Shown: piece by piece, positions 17,489-25,088 of the stretch | Layout of the letters: every line of letters starts with the position of its first letter | How positions within the stretch are numbered: position 1 is the stretch's first letter | From: Kushneria phosphatilytica | GTDB taxonomy: Bacteria > Pseudomonadota > Gammaproteobacteria > Pseudomonadales > Halomonadaceae | Direction of reading: 5' to 3' | DNA: 64,000 nucleotides | NCBI RefSeq assembly: GCF_008247605.1 | Contig: NZ_CP043420.1 | Coordinates: 3,224,001-3,288,000 of the forward strand | Made by a program: the position numbers and the translations under genes | The notes under the pieces: generated by a model | Database searches by the model: none | The model's input: only the letters and a program-made list of their open reading frames with translations | What the model was told of the DNA's origin: nothing

Positions 17489-18655
17489 ATGAACGTGCGC
17501 AAGATGTCCGAGCTCGATCTCGCTGGCAAACGCGTGTTGATTCGCGAGGATTTCAACGTGCCGATCAAGGACGGCCGGGTCACCTCTGATGCCCGCATCC
17601 GCGCCTGCCTGAAGACCATCAAGACCGCTCTCGAGCAGAACGCGAAGGTCATGCTGATGAGCCATCTCGGGCGCCCGACCGAAGGGGAGCCTGATGACGA
17701 GCTCTCGCTGGCCCCGGTCGCCAACCATCTTGGTGAGCTGCTCGGACGCACCGTGCGGCTGGAACGCGACTATCTCGATGGTCCGCTGGAGCTTGCCGAT
17801 GGTGAAGTGGTGCTGCTGGAGAATGTCCGCTTCAACAAGGGCGAGAAGAAGGATGATGAAGCACTGGCGAAGCAGTATGCCCAGCTCTGCGACATCTATG
17901 TGATGGACGCCTTCGGTACCGCGCATCGCGCCGAGGCCTCCACCCATGGTGTTGCCCGCTTCGCGCCGGATGCCTGCGCCGGCCCGGTGCTGGCCTCCGA
18001 GCTGGAAGCACTGGAGAAGGCCCTGTCGAATCCGCGGCGCCCGATGGTCGCTGTGGTCGGCGGCTCCAAGGTGTCGACCAAGCTCGACGTACTGACCGCA
18101 CTGGCCGAGAAGTGCGATCAGCTGATCGTGGGTGGCGGTATTGCCAACACCTTTATCGCCGCCGCCGGTTACAACGTGGGCAAGTCGCTGTATGAAGCCG
18201 ATCTGGTCGATCAGGCAAAAGCCTTCATGGAGAAGGTCGATGTGCCGCTGCCGGTCGATGTCATCGTGGCCACCGAATTCGCCGAACATGCCAGGGCCGA
18301 GACCCGGCCGATCGATGATGTCGGTGATGACGAGATGATTCTCGATGTCGGCCCGAAAACTGCCGAGACCTATGCCGCCGCCTTCAAGAGTGCCGGTACC
18401 ATCCTCTGGAACGGTCCGGTGGGCGTCTTCGAATTCGACCAGTTTGGCGGTGGCACCGAAGCCATGGCGAAGGCGATTGCCGAAAGCGATGCCTTCTCGA
18501 TTGCCGGGGGCGGCGATACCCTCGCGGCCATCGACAAGTACGGTGTAACGCAGGATATCTCCTACATCTCTACCGGTGGCGGTGCTTTCCTCGAGTATGT
18601 GGAAGGCAAGGAGTTGCCGGCGGTGCAGGCGCTCAAGGCCGCTGCTGGTCACTGA
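17489..18655 (+). CDS. pgk: Phosphoglycerate kinase
   Basis: 388 aa, full length. Signature [15 protein letters not shown], substrate motifs [10 protein letters not shown] and [15 protein letters not shown], hinge region with GGSKVSTK, and the nucleotide-binding WNGPVGVFE and SIAGGGDT. It makes ATP from 1,3-bisphosphoglycerate in glycolysis, reversibly. Start ATG 17489 has GAGG 8 nt upstream and matches the family N-terminus; the frame extends to 17423. A strong terminator follows the stop. Confidence 0.96.
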   Translation: MNVRKMSELDLAGKRVLIREDFNVPIKDGRVTSDARIRACLKTIKTALEQNAKVMLMSHLGRPTEGEPDDELSLAPVANHLGELLGRTVRLERDYLDGPLELADGEVVLLENVRFNKGEKKDDEALAKQYAQLCDIYVMDAFGTAHRAEASTHGVARFAPDACAGPVLASELEALEKALSNPRRPMVAVVGGSKVSTKLDVLTALAEKCDQLIVGGGIANTFIAAAGYNVGKSLYEADLVDQAKAFMEKVDVPLPVDVIVATEFAEHARAETRPIDDVGDDEMILDVGPKTAETYAAAFKSAGTILWNGPVGVFEFDQFGGGTEAMAKAIAESDAFSIAGGGDTLAAIDKYGVTQDISYISTGGGAFLEYVEGKELPAVQALKAAAGH

Positions 18656-18679
18656 GCTCGCGCTCTGAGGCAGATACCA

Positions 18680-18709
18680 CAGGCCCCGCAACAGCGGGGC
18701 CTGTTTTTT
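18680..18709 (+). terminator. Rho-independent terminator of pgk
   Basis: Perfect 10-bp stem (CAGGCCCCGC at 18680-18689, complement 18694-18703), loop AACA, six T. Confidence 0.93.
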
Positions 18710-18739
18710 GTTCGTCAGAGGTTCGTGAAAGAACCCCCT

Positions 18740-19135
18740 TCGCGACTGAAGTCGCTCCTACAACACCGGTTGGGCCCCCTCCAGGAACGTCTTCAGCCGC
18801 GAGGGGCCGAAGCAGCCGATGACGACCACCGAAACCACCCCCATCGAATGTCCCCATGGGGTTGCAGGAGCGACCTCAGCCGCGATGGGCCGAAACACCC
18901 GATGGCGACGACCGAAACCACCCCCATCGAATGTTCCCATGGGGTTGCAGGAGTGGCTTCAGCCGCGAGGGGCCGAAGCAGCCGATGACGACCACCAAAA
19001 CCACCCCCATCGAATGTCCCCATGGGGTTGCAGGAGTGGCTTCAGCCGCGAGGGGCCGAAGCAGCCGATGACGACCACCAAAACCACCCCCATCGAATGT
19101 CCCCATGGGGGTTGTAGGAGCGGCTTCAGCCGCGA
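18740..19135. repeat. 83-bp tandem repeat array bounded by REP-like palindromes
   Basis: Four consecutive units start at 18791, 18874, 18957 and 19040 (lengths 83, 83, 83, 84). Each begins with CTTCAGCCGCGA and ends with CCCCATGGGGTTGCAGGAG. The array opens with an inverted REP-like element (18740-18764, GACTGAAGTCGCTCC core) and closes with GTAGGAGCGGCTTCAGCC (19114-19131) in the opposite orientation. The unit length is not a multiple of three, so frames shift between units and the open frames here are not genes. It fills the 494-nt gap between pgk and the M23 peptidase. Confidence 0.9.
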
Positions 19136-19149
19136 TGGCTCGTGATTCA

Positions 19150-20016
19150 CTACGGTTGGGTACGCTCAAGCACCAGCAACGGGTCGATCCGGGTATCGAA
19201 CCAGTTCATCCCCCAATGCAGATGCGACCCGGTGGCGCGACCACTCGACCCCACCTCACCAATCACTTCGCCCTGCTCAACATGATCGCCGACTTTTACA
19301 TCGAGCTGCGAGAGATGCAGGAAGTTGGAACTGATGCCGAAACCGTGATCGAGCAGCACGGTACCGCCGGTGAGGTAGAGATCAGGCTCGGCGAAGGTGA
19401 TCACCCCGGCGGCCGGCGCCCTGACCGGTGTACCGGTCGCTGCGGCAATATCCATGCCGGAGTGCGCTGAACCCGGCGTACCATTGTAGATGCGCTGCCG
19501 CCCGAAACGGCCACTGATGCGCCCCTCTACCGGCCAGATGAATGCCTGGGTAAAGCCGATTCGATCGTCATTGCGGGTGCGCGCCCGGCTGACGGCAGCC
19601 TGCTCACGGCGGATACGCTCGGCAATCTTCGGCGGTGGTGAGACCGTGGCCGGGGGCACGCCATCGATGCGCTCGATCGGCCAGTCTCTCGGTGTCACTT
19701 CGACCCGTGCGGTCATGGTCGAACCTGCCGGTGGCGTCACCGTGATCAACTGATCGCTACGGGCATCTCGCCCTATGCCGAAGACCACCGTCCCGTAATC
19801 GGTGACCCGCAGGGTGCGACCCTCGTACTCAACCCGAGAATTCGGTGGCACCTTGCCGATGACCATGGCCCCCTGCTGAACATGGTCGGGGAAGATCACC
19901 TCCGGCGAGGCGGCCCGGGCTGAGCCATTCAGGCAAGCCATCAGCATGAGCACCAGCGTCAGGCCGGCCATCAGCAGTCGTGCAGCGAAACGCTCGGGGC
20001 GTCGAAGTGCGTCCAA
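19150..20016 (-). CDS. M23-family metallopeptidase (LytM domain), exported
   Basis: 288 aa. Signal peptide from a basic RRPERFAARLL through MAGLTLVLMLMACLNG to ARA. The C-terminal LytM domain has HSGMDIAAATGTPVRAPAAG, HGFGISSNFLHLS and the zinc/active-site HLHWGMNW. The zinc ligands H, D and HxH appear present, so it should cut peptidoglycan peptides in the periplasm. I chose TTG 20016 as start: GGAGGGA is about 5 nt upstream and the signal peptide begins there, while longer frames add unlikely residues. There is no neighbour in an obvious operon. Confidence 0.85.
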   Translation of the reverse strand: MDALRRPERFAARLLMAGLTLVLMLMACLNGSARAASPEVIFPDHVQQGAMVIGKVPPNSRVEYEGRTLRVTDYGTVVFGIGRDARSDQLITVTPPAGSTMTARVEVTPRDWPIERIDGVPPATVSPPPKIAERIRREQAAVSRARTRNDDRIGFTQAFIWPVEGRISGRFGRQRIYNGTPGSAHSGMDIAAATGTPVRAPAAGVITFAEPDLYLTGGTVLLDHGFGISSNFLHLSQLDVKVGDHVEQGEVIGEVGSSGRATGSHLHWGMNWFDTRIDPLLVLERTQP

Positions 20017-20188
20017 TGGTCCCTCCTTACAGGCATCAGATTCGGCCACAATCTGCCTTATACTGCATGGCACAACCGCGTGATGACAGCGCAACATGAT
20101 GAGACGGCAATACCAGGAGGATGAGCGCTGTCCGTTTCCCATTGGATAGCCCGGGGCCATATGCGGCCCTTCTGACGGAGCCCGAACC

Positions 20189-21136
20189 GTGGAATTCAGG
20201 GATTACTATCAGCTGCTTGGCGTTGAACGCACGGCGACGCCGGAAGAGATCAAAAAGGCCTATCGCCGGCTGGCGCGGCGCTACCATCCCGATATCAATC
20301 GGGAGGCGGATGCCGAGCAGCGCATGCAGGAGATCAACGAAGCACGCGATGTGCTGGCCGATCCCGAGCGGCGCGCCGCCTATGATCAGCTCTACGAGTA
20401 TCAGCACCATGGCGGCGGAGAGGAATTTCGTGCGCCCCCCGACTGGGATGCCGGCTTCGAGTTTTCCGGCAGCGGCTTCTCCAACGCCGATGCAGGCGAC
20501 TACAGTGACTTCTTTGCCAGCATCTTCGGCCATCCCGGCGGCCGACGTTCCCGCGGCAGTCATTACCGCATGCGTGGCGAGGATCGCCACGCCCGCATCT
20601 ACATCGATCTGGTCGATACCTATCAGGGCGCTACGCGCACCATCGTCCTGCACAGCCCCGAACCGGATGCCACGGGGCAGCTCCACCTGGTCGATCACAA
20701 CCTCAGTGTGCATATCCCGCGGGGGGTAAAGTCCGGCCAGCACATCCGCCTGTCCGGCCAGGGGCATCCCGGCATGGGTGGCGGCCCACCCGGCGATCTT
20801 TTTCTCGAGATCGCCTTCAACGAGGATTCGCGCTATCGCATCGAGGATCGGGATGTATACACCAGCGTCCCGGTCGCGCCCTGGGAGGCAGCCCTGGGCG
20901 CCTCGATCGAAGCGCCCACACCATCGGGCCCGGTGCGCCTGAAGGTGCCGGCAGGATCACAATCCGGCCGACGTTTACGTCTCAAGGGACGCGGCATTCC
21001 GGGGGAACCGGCCGGTGATCTCTATGTCGAGCTCAGGGTGGTGCTCCCCCCGGCCAACAGTGAGCGAGCGCGTCAGTTCTATCAAACCATGGCGCAGGAA
21101 ATGCCGTTCAATCCACGTCAGTCACAGGAAACCTGA
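20189..21136 (+). CDS. cbpA: DnaJ-class co-chaperone CbpA
   Basis: 315 aa. N-terminal J domain with DYYQLLGVE and the HPD triad in RYHPDINRE; a Gly/Phe-rich linker (about residues 85-120); two C-terminal substrate domains; no zinc finger, as in CbpA. It stimulates DnaK and binds DNA in stationary phase in E. coli. GTG start at 20189 with GGAG 9 nt upstream. Followed after 3 nt by cbpM, which confirms the call. Confidence 0.93.
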   Translation: MEFRDYYQLLGVERTATPEEIKKAYRRLARRYHPDINREADAEQRMQEINEARDVLADPERRAAYDQLYEYQHHGGGEEFRAPPDWDAGFEFSGSGFSNADAGDYSDFFASIFGHPGGRRSRGSHYRMRGEDRHARIYIDLVDTYQGATRTIVLHSPEPDATGQLHLVDHNLSVHIPRGVKSGQHIRLSGQGHPGMGGGPPGDLFLEIAFNEDSRYRIEDRDVYTSVPVAPWEAALGASIEAPTPSGPVRLKVPAGSQSGRRLRLKGRGIPGEPAGDLYVELRVVLPPANSERARQFYQTMAQEMPFNPRQSQET

Positions 21137-21139
21137 GCC

Positions 21140-21454
21140 ATGAGCCATCATGACATCATCGCGGGTGAGCTGCTGGATGAGGAGAACCTCTCGCTCGAGG
21201 AACTGGCTCGCGCCTGCGCCGTCGATCGACGCTGGGTGATCGAACGTCTGGAAAGTGGCCTGCTCGATCAGGGCGGCCATTACGTGACCCATCAGCGCTT
21301 CACCAGCCATACCCTGACCCGGATACGTCGTATGCGACAGATGGAGCAGGATTTCGATGCCGTCCCGGAACTGGCAGCGCTGGTCGCCGATCTGCTCGAG
21401 GAGATGGATCGACTGCGGACACGGGCACGCGCTGCCGGCGTGAAACTGGACTGA
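21140..21454 (+). CDS. cbpM: CbpA modulator CbpM (MerR-like HTH)
   Basis: 104 aa. CbpM family: LEELARACAVDRRWVIERLESGLL (MerR-like helix-turn-helix used for protein binding) followed by RIRRMRQMEQDFDAVPELAALVADLLEEMDRLR, a helical tail. It binds the CbpA J domain and inhibits its co-chaperone and DNA-binding activity. Three nt after cbpA, surely co-transcribed. Confidence 0.9.
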   Translation: MSHHDIIAGELLDEENLSLEELARACAVDRRWVIERLESGLLDQGGHYVTHQRFTSHTLTRIRRMRQMEQDFDAVPELAALVADLLEEMDRLRTRARAAGVKLD

Positions 21455-21488
21455 CAGCGCGCAGCACCGCTACCGAAGGAGCATGTAC

Positions 21489-22394
21489 ATGAAGATCGCC
21501 ATCATGGGGGCCGGTGCCGTCGGCTGCTACTACGGTGCGATGCTCGCTCGCGCCGGCCATGACGTCACTCTGATCGGCCGGGCGGCCCATGTCGAGGCCA
21601 TCCGCCAGAAGGGGCTGTTGCTGGAGACCGCCACGCTGCATGAGTACATTCCGGTGAACTCCTCCACTACTGCAGAGGAGGTGCAGGACGCCGAACTGGT
21701 GCTGTGCTGCGTGAAATCCACCGATACCGTCGCCGCTGGCGAAGCGATGGCGCCCTGGCTGGCCGAAGAGGCCGTGGTGCTGAGCCTGCAGAATGGCGTC
21801 GATAACGCCGAGCGTCTGCAACAGGTACTGAATCGCCCGGTGATGCCCACCGTGGTATATGTCGCCACCGCCATGGCCGGGCCGGGGCACGTGCAGCATC
21901 ATGGTCGCGGCGAGCTGGTGCTCGGCCCGGGCCCGGTGAGCGAGCGTATCGCCGCCCTGCTCAGCGAAGCGGCGATTCCCACCGAGGTGTTTGATAACGC
22001 CATCGGCGCGCTGTGGGCCAAGCTGATCATCAACTGTGCGTGGAATGCGCTCTCAGCGATTGCGCAAAAGCCCTATGGTGAGCTGTCTCGGGGGGCTGGC
22101 GTGACGAAGGTGATGGACGACGTGGTCAGCGAGTGTCTGACGGTGGCACGAGCCTGCGGCGTCCGGGTACCGGGAGATGTACGCAGAGCCGTTAGCGCGA
22201 TCGCCGAAAGCATGCCGAATCAGTTCTCCTCGACCGCACAGGACCTGGCGCGGGGCCGCACCAGCGAGATCGATCACCTCAATGGCTATATCGTGCGGCG
22301 CGGCGAAGCGCGCGGGGTGGCCACCCCGGCCAATCGCACACTGCATACATTGGTGAAGCTGCTGGAAGGCCGAGACGCCGCCGCAGGGCAGTAG
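21489..22394 (+). CDS. panE: 2-dehydropantoate 2-reductase
   Basis: 301 aa. Rossmann motif GAGAVGCYYG at the N-terminus, CCVKSTDT, SLQNGVDN, catalytic lysine region WAKLIINCAWNALSAI and a C-terminal helical domain with STAQDLARGRTSEIDHLNGYI. Reduces ketopantoate to pantoate with NADPH in coenzyme A synthesis. AAGGAG ends 7 nt before ATG 21489; the ATG at 21483 is too close to that site. Some ApbA/PanE paralogues have other substrates, but all key motifs are present here. Confidence 0.88.
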   Translation: MKIAIMGAGAVGCYYGAMLARAGHDVTLIGRAAHVEAIRQKGLLLETATLHEYIPVNSSTTAEEVQDAELVLCCVKSTDTVAAGEAMAPWLAEEAVVLSLQNGVDNAERLQQVLNRPVMPTVVYVATAMAGPGHVQHHGRGELVLGPGPVSERIAALLSEAAIPTEVFDNAIGALWAKLIINCAWNALSAIAQKPYGELSRGAGVTKVMDDVVSECLTVARACGVRVPGDVRRAVSAIAESMPNQFSSTAQDLARGRTSEIDHLNGYIVRRGEARGVATPANRTLHTLVKLLEGRDAAAGQ

Positions 22395-22431
22395 TCATGC
22401 ATTGAGGTATGGTGGCGCAGCAGCCGGCATG

Positions 22432-22587
22432 ATCGCGACTGAAGTCGCTCCTACAAAACCCCATGGAAGCTTCGATGAAGGTGCTCTCAGCCGTCACCGT
22501 GGGGGTTGCTGCCTGCCGGGCAATCGCGGCCAGAACCACCCTTGGAGGAATACCAACCGGTGTTGTAGGAGCGACTTCAGTCGCGAT
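22432..22587. repeat. REP-pair element (REPIN-like)
   Basis: 25-bp perfect inverted repeats at 22432-22456 and 22563-22587 with the core GTAGGAGCGACTTCAGTC, enclosing 106 nt. Each arm can form its own hairpin (GCGACTTCAGTCGC). Same REP core family as the array at 18740-19135. Non-coding mobile element of the kind moved by a RAYT transposase encoded elsewhere. It occupies much of the 364-nt gap after panE. Confidence 0.85.
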
Positions 22588-22724
22588 GGATACATGACAC
22601 CATGGCAGATGTCGTCCCAGACACTTGGCGTGAGGCTGTACAAGCAAGCTCGATAGCCTCAGCGACTATTTTATGCGGCGCTGTAAAGCACGTGGCGTAG
22701 CCGCTCTAGTCAACCGCATGATAA

Positions 22725-22750
22725 AGCCCCACAAATATGTGGGGCTTTTT
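22725..22750. terminator. Hairpin with T-run between REP pair and 44-aa gene
   Basis: 9-bp stem AGCCCCACA/TGTGGGGCT (22725-22733, 22738-22746), loop AATA, followed by T on the plus strand and by a weaker T-rich stretch on the minus strand. It lies 8 nt past the stop of the small minus-strand gene, so may end that transcript too. Confidence 0.75.
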
Positions 22751-22758
22751 ATAGCTAC

Positions 22759-22893
22759 TTACTGAGAATCGTCTTTCACCCAGAAGCAGAACATGCGGCC
22801 ATTTTTTGGATAAATCTTCTTACCCGTCTTGGGGTTAGTCACCCACGGGCGACAAATCCACTTGTAGCCTTCTCGAGACTCCGGTTTGCTCAT
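22759..22893 (-). CDS. Small 44-aa protein, hypothetical
   Basis: 44 residues, basic and aromatic, with two cysteines: contains EGYKWICRPWVTNPKTGK and NGRMFCFWVKDD. ATG 22893 is preceded by AAGG 8 nt upstream, and the stop is followed by a terminator-type hairpin, so it looks like a complete small transcription unit. I do not recognise the family. The CRPW and FCFWV segments might form a small zinc or structural site, but two cysteines only would need a dimer. Its GC content is clearly lower than that of the neighbours, hinting at transfer. Confidence 0.55.
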   Translation of the reverse strand: MSKPESREGYKWICRPWVTNPKTGKKIYPKNGRMFCFWVKDDSQ

Positions 22894-22939
22894 TGCAACA
22901 CCTTACATCTCAGGCGTTGATTATCACCGAACCAAAGCC

Positions 22940-23085
22940 TAGACTCATGCTGCGTTTGATCAGCTGGCTAGTCCGGTTGATCCTCCCATGACAGCTAGCC
23001 TGTTTTCCGTATGGGAGACTTAAAGCAGAAGGTTGCCGCCTTCTGCTCATTCAGGCCATGCGCTTAGCATGGCCTGAATTCTTTT
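22940..23085 (+). ncRNA. Candidate small RNA with three inverted repeats and terminator
   Basis: The gap holds a possible sigma-70 promoter (TTGATT 22917-22922, 17-nt spacer, TAGACT 22940-22945). After it come inverted repeats GGCTAG/CTAGCC (22966, 22995) and CTCCCAT/ATGGGAG (22983, 23011) in interleaved order, a 9-bp hairpin AGCAGAAGG/CCTTCTGCT (23024-23047), then a perfect 13-bp stem (23049-23061 with 23067-23079) followed by TCTTTT. A transcript of about 130 nt would result. Alternatively the two last hairpins only end the thioredoxin transcript from the other side. No match to a known RNA family by eye. Confidence 0.35.
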
Positions 23086-23425
23086 ACACCTCCGACGACA
23101 CCAGATTCGAAGCCACCAGCGCCTCGATCTTCTCCGGCGCATTGAAACCGGCCAGGCGTCCCACTTCCTCACCATTGCGGAAGAGCAGCAGCGTCGGGGT
23201 CTGACGCAGTCCGTGCTGGTGAAAGAAATCTTCCCCCACAACTTCCAGCTGCACCTTCACCAGGGTCACGCCCTCTGCCGTTTCGCTGGCAGCAAAACGC
23301 TTGAGCGCCATGTCGAGCATCTTGCAGCCCGGGCAGTTGTTCTTGAAGAAATCGACCAGTACCAGCTCGTGTTCGGCCAGCAGGGCATCGAATTCATCAG
23401 GCGTGGTGAGTGTGAGCGTCTGCAT
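23084..23425 (-). CDS. Thioredoxin-family protein with CPGC active site
   Basis: 113 aa thioredoxin fold. Active site NNCPGCKM in place of WCGPC; the cis-proline loop is TPTLLLF. As the last gene of the nrd operon it is the probable reductant for the ribonucleotide reductase (a functional counterpart of NrdH), reducing the C-terminal CxxC pair of the large subunit. Overlaps the flavodoxin gene by 29 nt, which implies coupled translation. The reversed PG order will alter redox potential; its value cannot be read from sequence. Confidence 0.85.
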   Translation of the reverse strand: MQTLTLTTPDEFDALLAEHELVLVDFFKNNCPGCKMLDMALKRFAASETAEGVTLVKVQLEVVGEDFFHQHGLRQTPTLLLFRNGEEVGRLAGFNAPEKIEALVASNLVSSEV

Positions 23426-23891
23426 GAGCGAAAGCTTCCCGTTGTGTCATGATCCGGCGCGTCCAGTCGGCAATGGCCGCGGCATCCCTGGGGGCCGCCG
23501 GCATCTGCTCGATGGTGAGCTTCGGATAGCGGCTGTTGAAAAAGCGGGCCATGCGATGGACAGCGCCGCAGTAATACTCTTCGCCCCACTGGGTTTCACC
23601 GGTGCCGAAGACAGCAACATGCTCGGGGCGAAAACCGTCATCGCCAAACAGTTCGGCAATGAACTCCTTCATCTCCGGTGGCGTACGACCGCCATTGTCG
23701 CTCCACGATCCCAACAGATAGAGATCGAAGGCGCGCGCAGCACGCTCATCGGCAACAACATCGAACAGCGATTCGACCGTGACGAATACCGATACCACCC
23801 GATGGCCGAGCCGCTCGCACTCGGCGCCAATCAGCTCGGCCACCTCGCGGGTATTGCCGCTCAACGAGTCATAAGCCAGCAGGATATCCAT
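23397..23891 (-). CDS. Flavodoxin-like protein of the nrd operon (NrdI-like role)
   Basis: 164 aa. FMN phosphate loop YDSLSGNTREVA at the N-terminus and further flavin-contact stretches GSWSDNGGRTPP and FGTGETQWG. Flavodoxin or NrdI family; at 164 aa it is longer than many NrdI proteins. In class Ib reductases NrdI activates the manganese cofactor of NrdF; position between nrdB and a thioredoxin gene suggests a similar job or cofactor maintenance. ATG 23891; a GTG directly before it is a less likely start. Confidence 0.8.
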   Translation of the reverse strand: MDILLAYDSLSGNTREVAELIGAECERLGHRVVSVFVTVESLFDVVADERAARAFDLYLLGSWSDNGGRTPPEMKEFIAELFGDDGFRPEHVAVFGTGETQWGEEYYCGAVHRMARFFNSRYPKLTIEQMPAAPRDAAAIADWTRRIMTQREAFAHADAHTHHA

Positions 23892-23944
23892 CACCGTCGT
23901 CCCTGCGCTGTGCGTCGGCGCCTGCGCGTCATCACGGGATGACC

Positions 23945-25015
23945 TCAGAGATCGTCGAAACCGTTGTCGAGATTGGTCTTCTTGTAGCTGGCGTTGCGCG
24001 CCTCGAAGAAGTCCGTCTTGGTATCCGTGGTGTTATCGGCATAGGCGCGAATCCACGGCATCACGTTCTCGCCCACTTCCGAATAGAGCGGCTCCATGCC
24101 CAGCATGCCGGACATCTTGTTGGCCCGATATTTGACGTAGCTGAGCATCTCATCGAGATCGATCCCGTCGATGCCATCGAGCACCTCGCCGGACCACTGG
24201 GTCTCTAGGTCAACCGCATGACGGAACGCCTGATGGGTGTACTCGGTCAGGGCATCAGTCTGCAGCTGCGGATTCTCGCCAACGATGGCGCGGATCAGCT
24301 CGCTGATGAACTTGGAGTGCGCCAGCTCATCACGATTGATGAAGCTGATCACCTTGCCGGTACCGTTCATCCGGTTCTGGCGCATCAGGTTGTAGAAGTA
24401 CGCAAACCCGGAATAGAAGTTGATGCCTTCCAGAATCGACGACTGGATCAGCGCCTTGACCAGCGTCTCCGGCGTCTTGTCGGTCATGAAGTCGTTGTAC
24501 GCCTTCATGATCGGCTCATTGCGCGCAATGATGGTCGGATGGGTACGCGCCAGCTCGAATACCCGCTTCTGCTCCTGCAGATTGGTAATCGAGGCCAGGA
24601 CGTAGGAGTAGCTCTCGTTGTGGATCACTTCCTGCTGGCCGATGATCGCCGAATTGGCGTGTGCCGCAGGATCGGTGATGTACTCCGCCACGTTATAGAT
24701 GAAACGCGTCTGCGGCGAATCGAGTGTCGCCAGCAGGCCGATGATGGCGTCAAAGGCGTACTTCTCGCGCCCGGAAAGCTCCTGGTACTGCTTGGCATCC
24801 CCTTTCATGTCGACTTCATCGGGGATCCAGTAGTTGGTCGAGAGCTCCTTGTAGGCACGGTAAAAGGACGGATACGGAATATCGTTCCAGTTCAGGATGC
24901 CGCTCGTCTCGCCGTTGATGATGCCGGTCGAGCGATTGGGATAGGTCGGCTCGAGAATCCGGATCCGCCGCAGCTGATCGGCGCTTTCCGTCCTGTCCGC
25001 CACGGGTGTGGTCAT
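23945..25015 (-). CDS. nrdB: Ribonucleoside-diphosphate reductase, small (beta) subunit
   Basis: 356 aa ferritin-like protein. All six metal ligands and the radical tyrosine of class I are visible: D99 (TLDS), E129 and H132 (QQEVIH), Y136 (ESYSY), E196 (ILEGINF), E230 and H233 (RDELAH). So it is a canonical tyrosyl-radical subunit, not a class Ic type (Tyr replaced) nor a ligand-free class Ie type. It holds the cofactor and passes the radical to NrdA. AAGGAGATT stands before ATG 25015. Second gene of nrdA-nrdB-flavodoxin-thioredoxin. By its company it may be a NrdF-like manganese enzyme. Confidence 0.93.
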   Translation of the reverse strand: MTTPVADRTESADQLRRIRILEPTYPNRSTGIINGETSGILNWNDIPYPSFYRAYKELSTNYWIPDEVDMKGDAKQYQELSGREKYAFDAIIGLLATLDSPQTRFIYNVAEYITDPAAHANSAIIGQQEVIHNESYSYVLASITNLQEQKRVFELARTHPTIIARNEPIMKAYNDFMTDKTPETLVKALIQSSILEGINFYSGFAYFYNLMRQNRMNGTGKVISFINRDELAHSKFISELIRAIVGENPQLQTDALTEYTHQAFRHAVDLETQWSGEVLDGIDGIDLDEMLSYVKYRANKMSGMLGMEPLYSEVGENVMPWIRAYADNTTDTKTDFFEARNASYKKTNLDNGFDDL

Positions 25016-25088
25016 GAACGAATCTCCTTGCATGGCGTCCGCATCAGGCGGACGCCGTCGGTAACGCTTTAACGGGCCAGCCAGAACC

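Noticed and set aside
18740..19135. CRISPR array
   Set aside because: Units are contiguous and alike over their whole length, with no unique spacers and no cas genes.
18793..19169. Several overlapping frames in the 83-bp array that encode repeated PHRMSPWG-like peptides
   Set aside because: The unit is 83 nt, so frames shift from unit to unit; both strands are open and no start has a proper site.
22395..23083. Prophage or integrative element remnant with attachment site
   Set aside because: No integrase, no tRNA gene and no flanking direct repeat of useful length; REP pair and small gene explain the odd composition.
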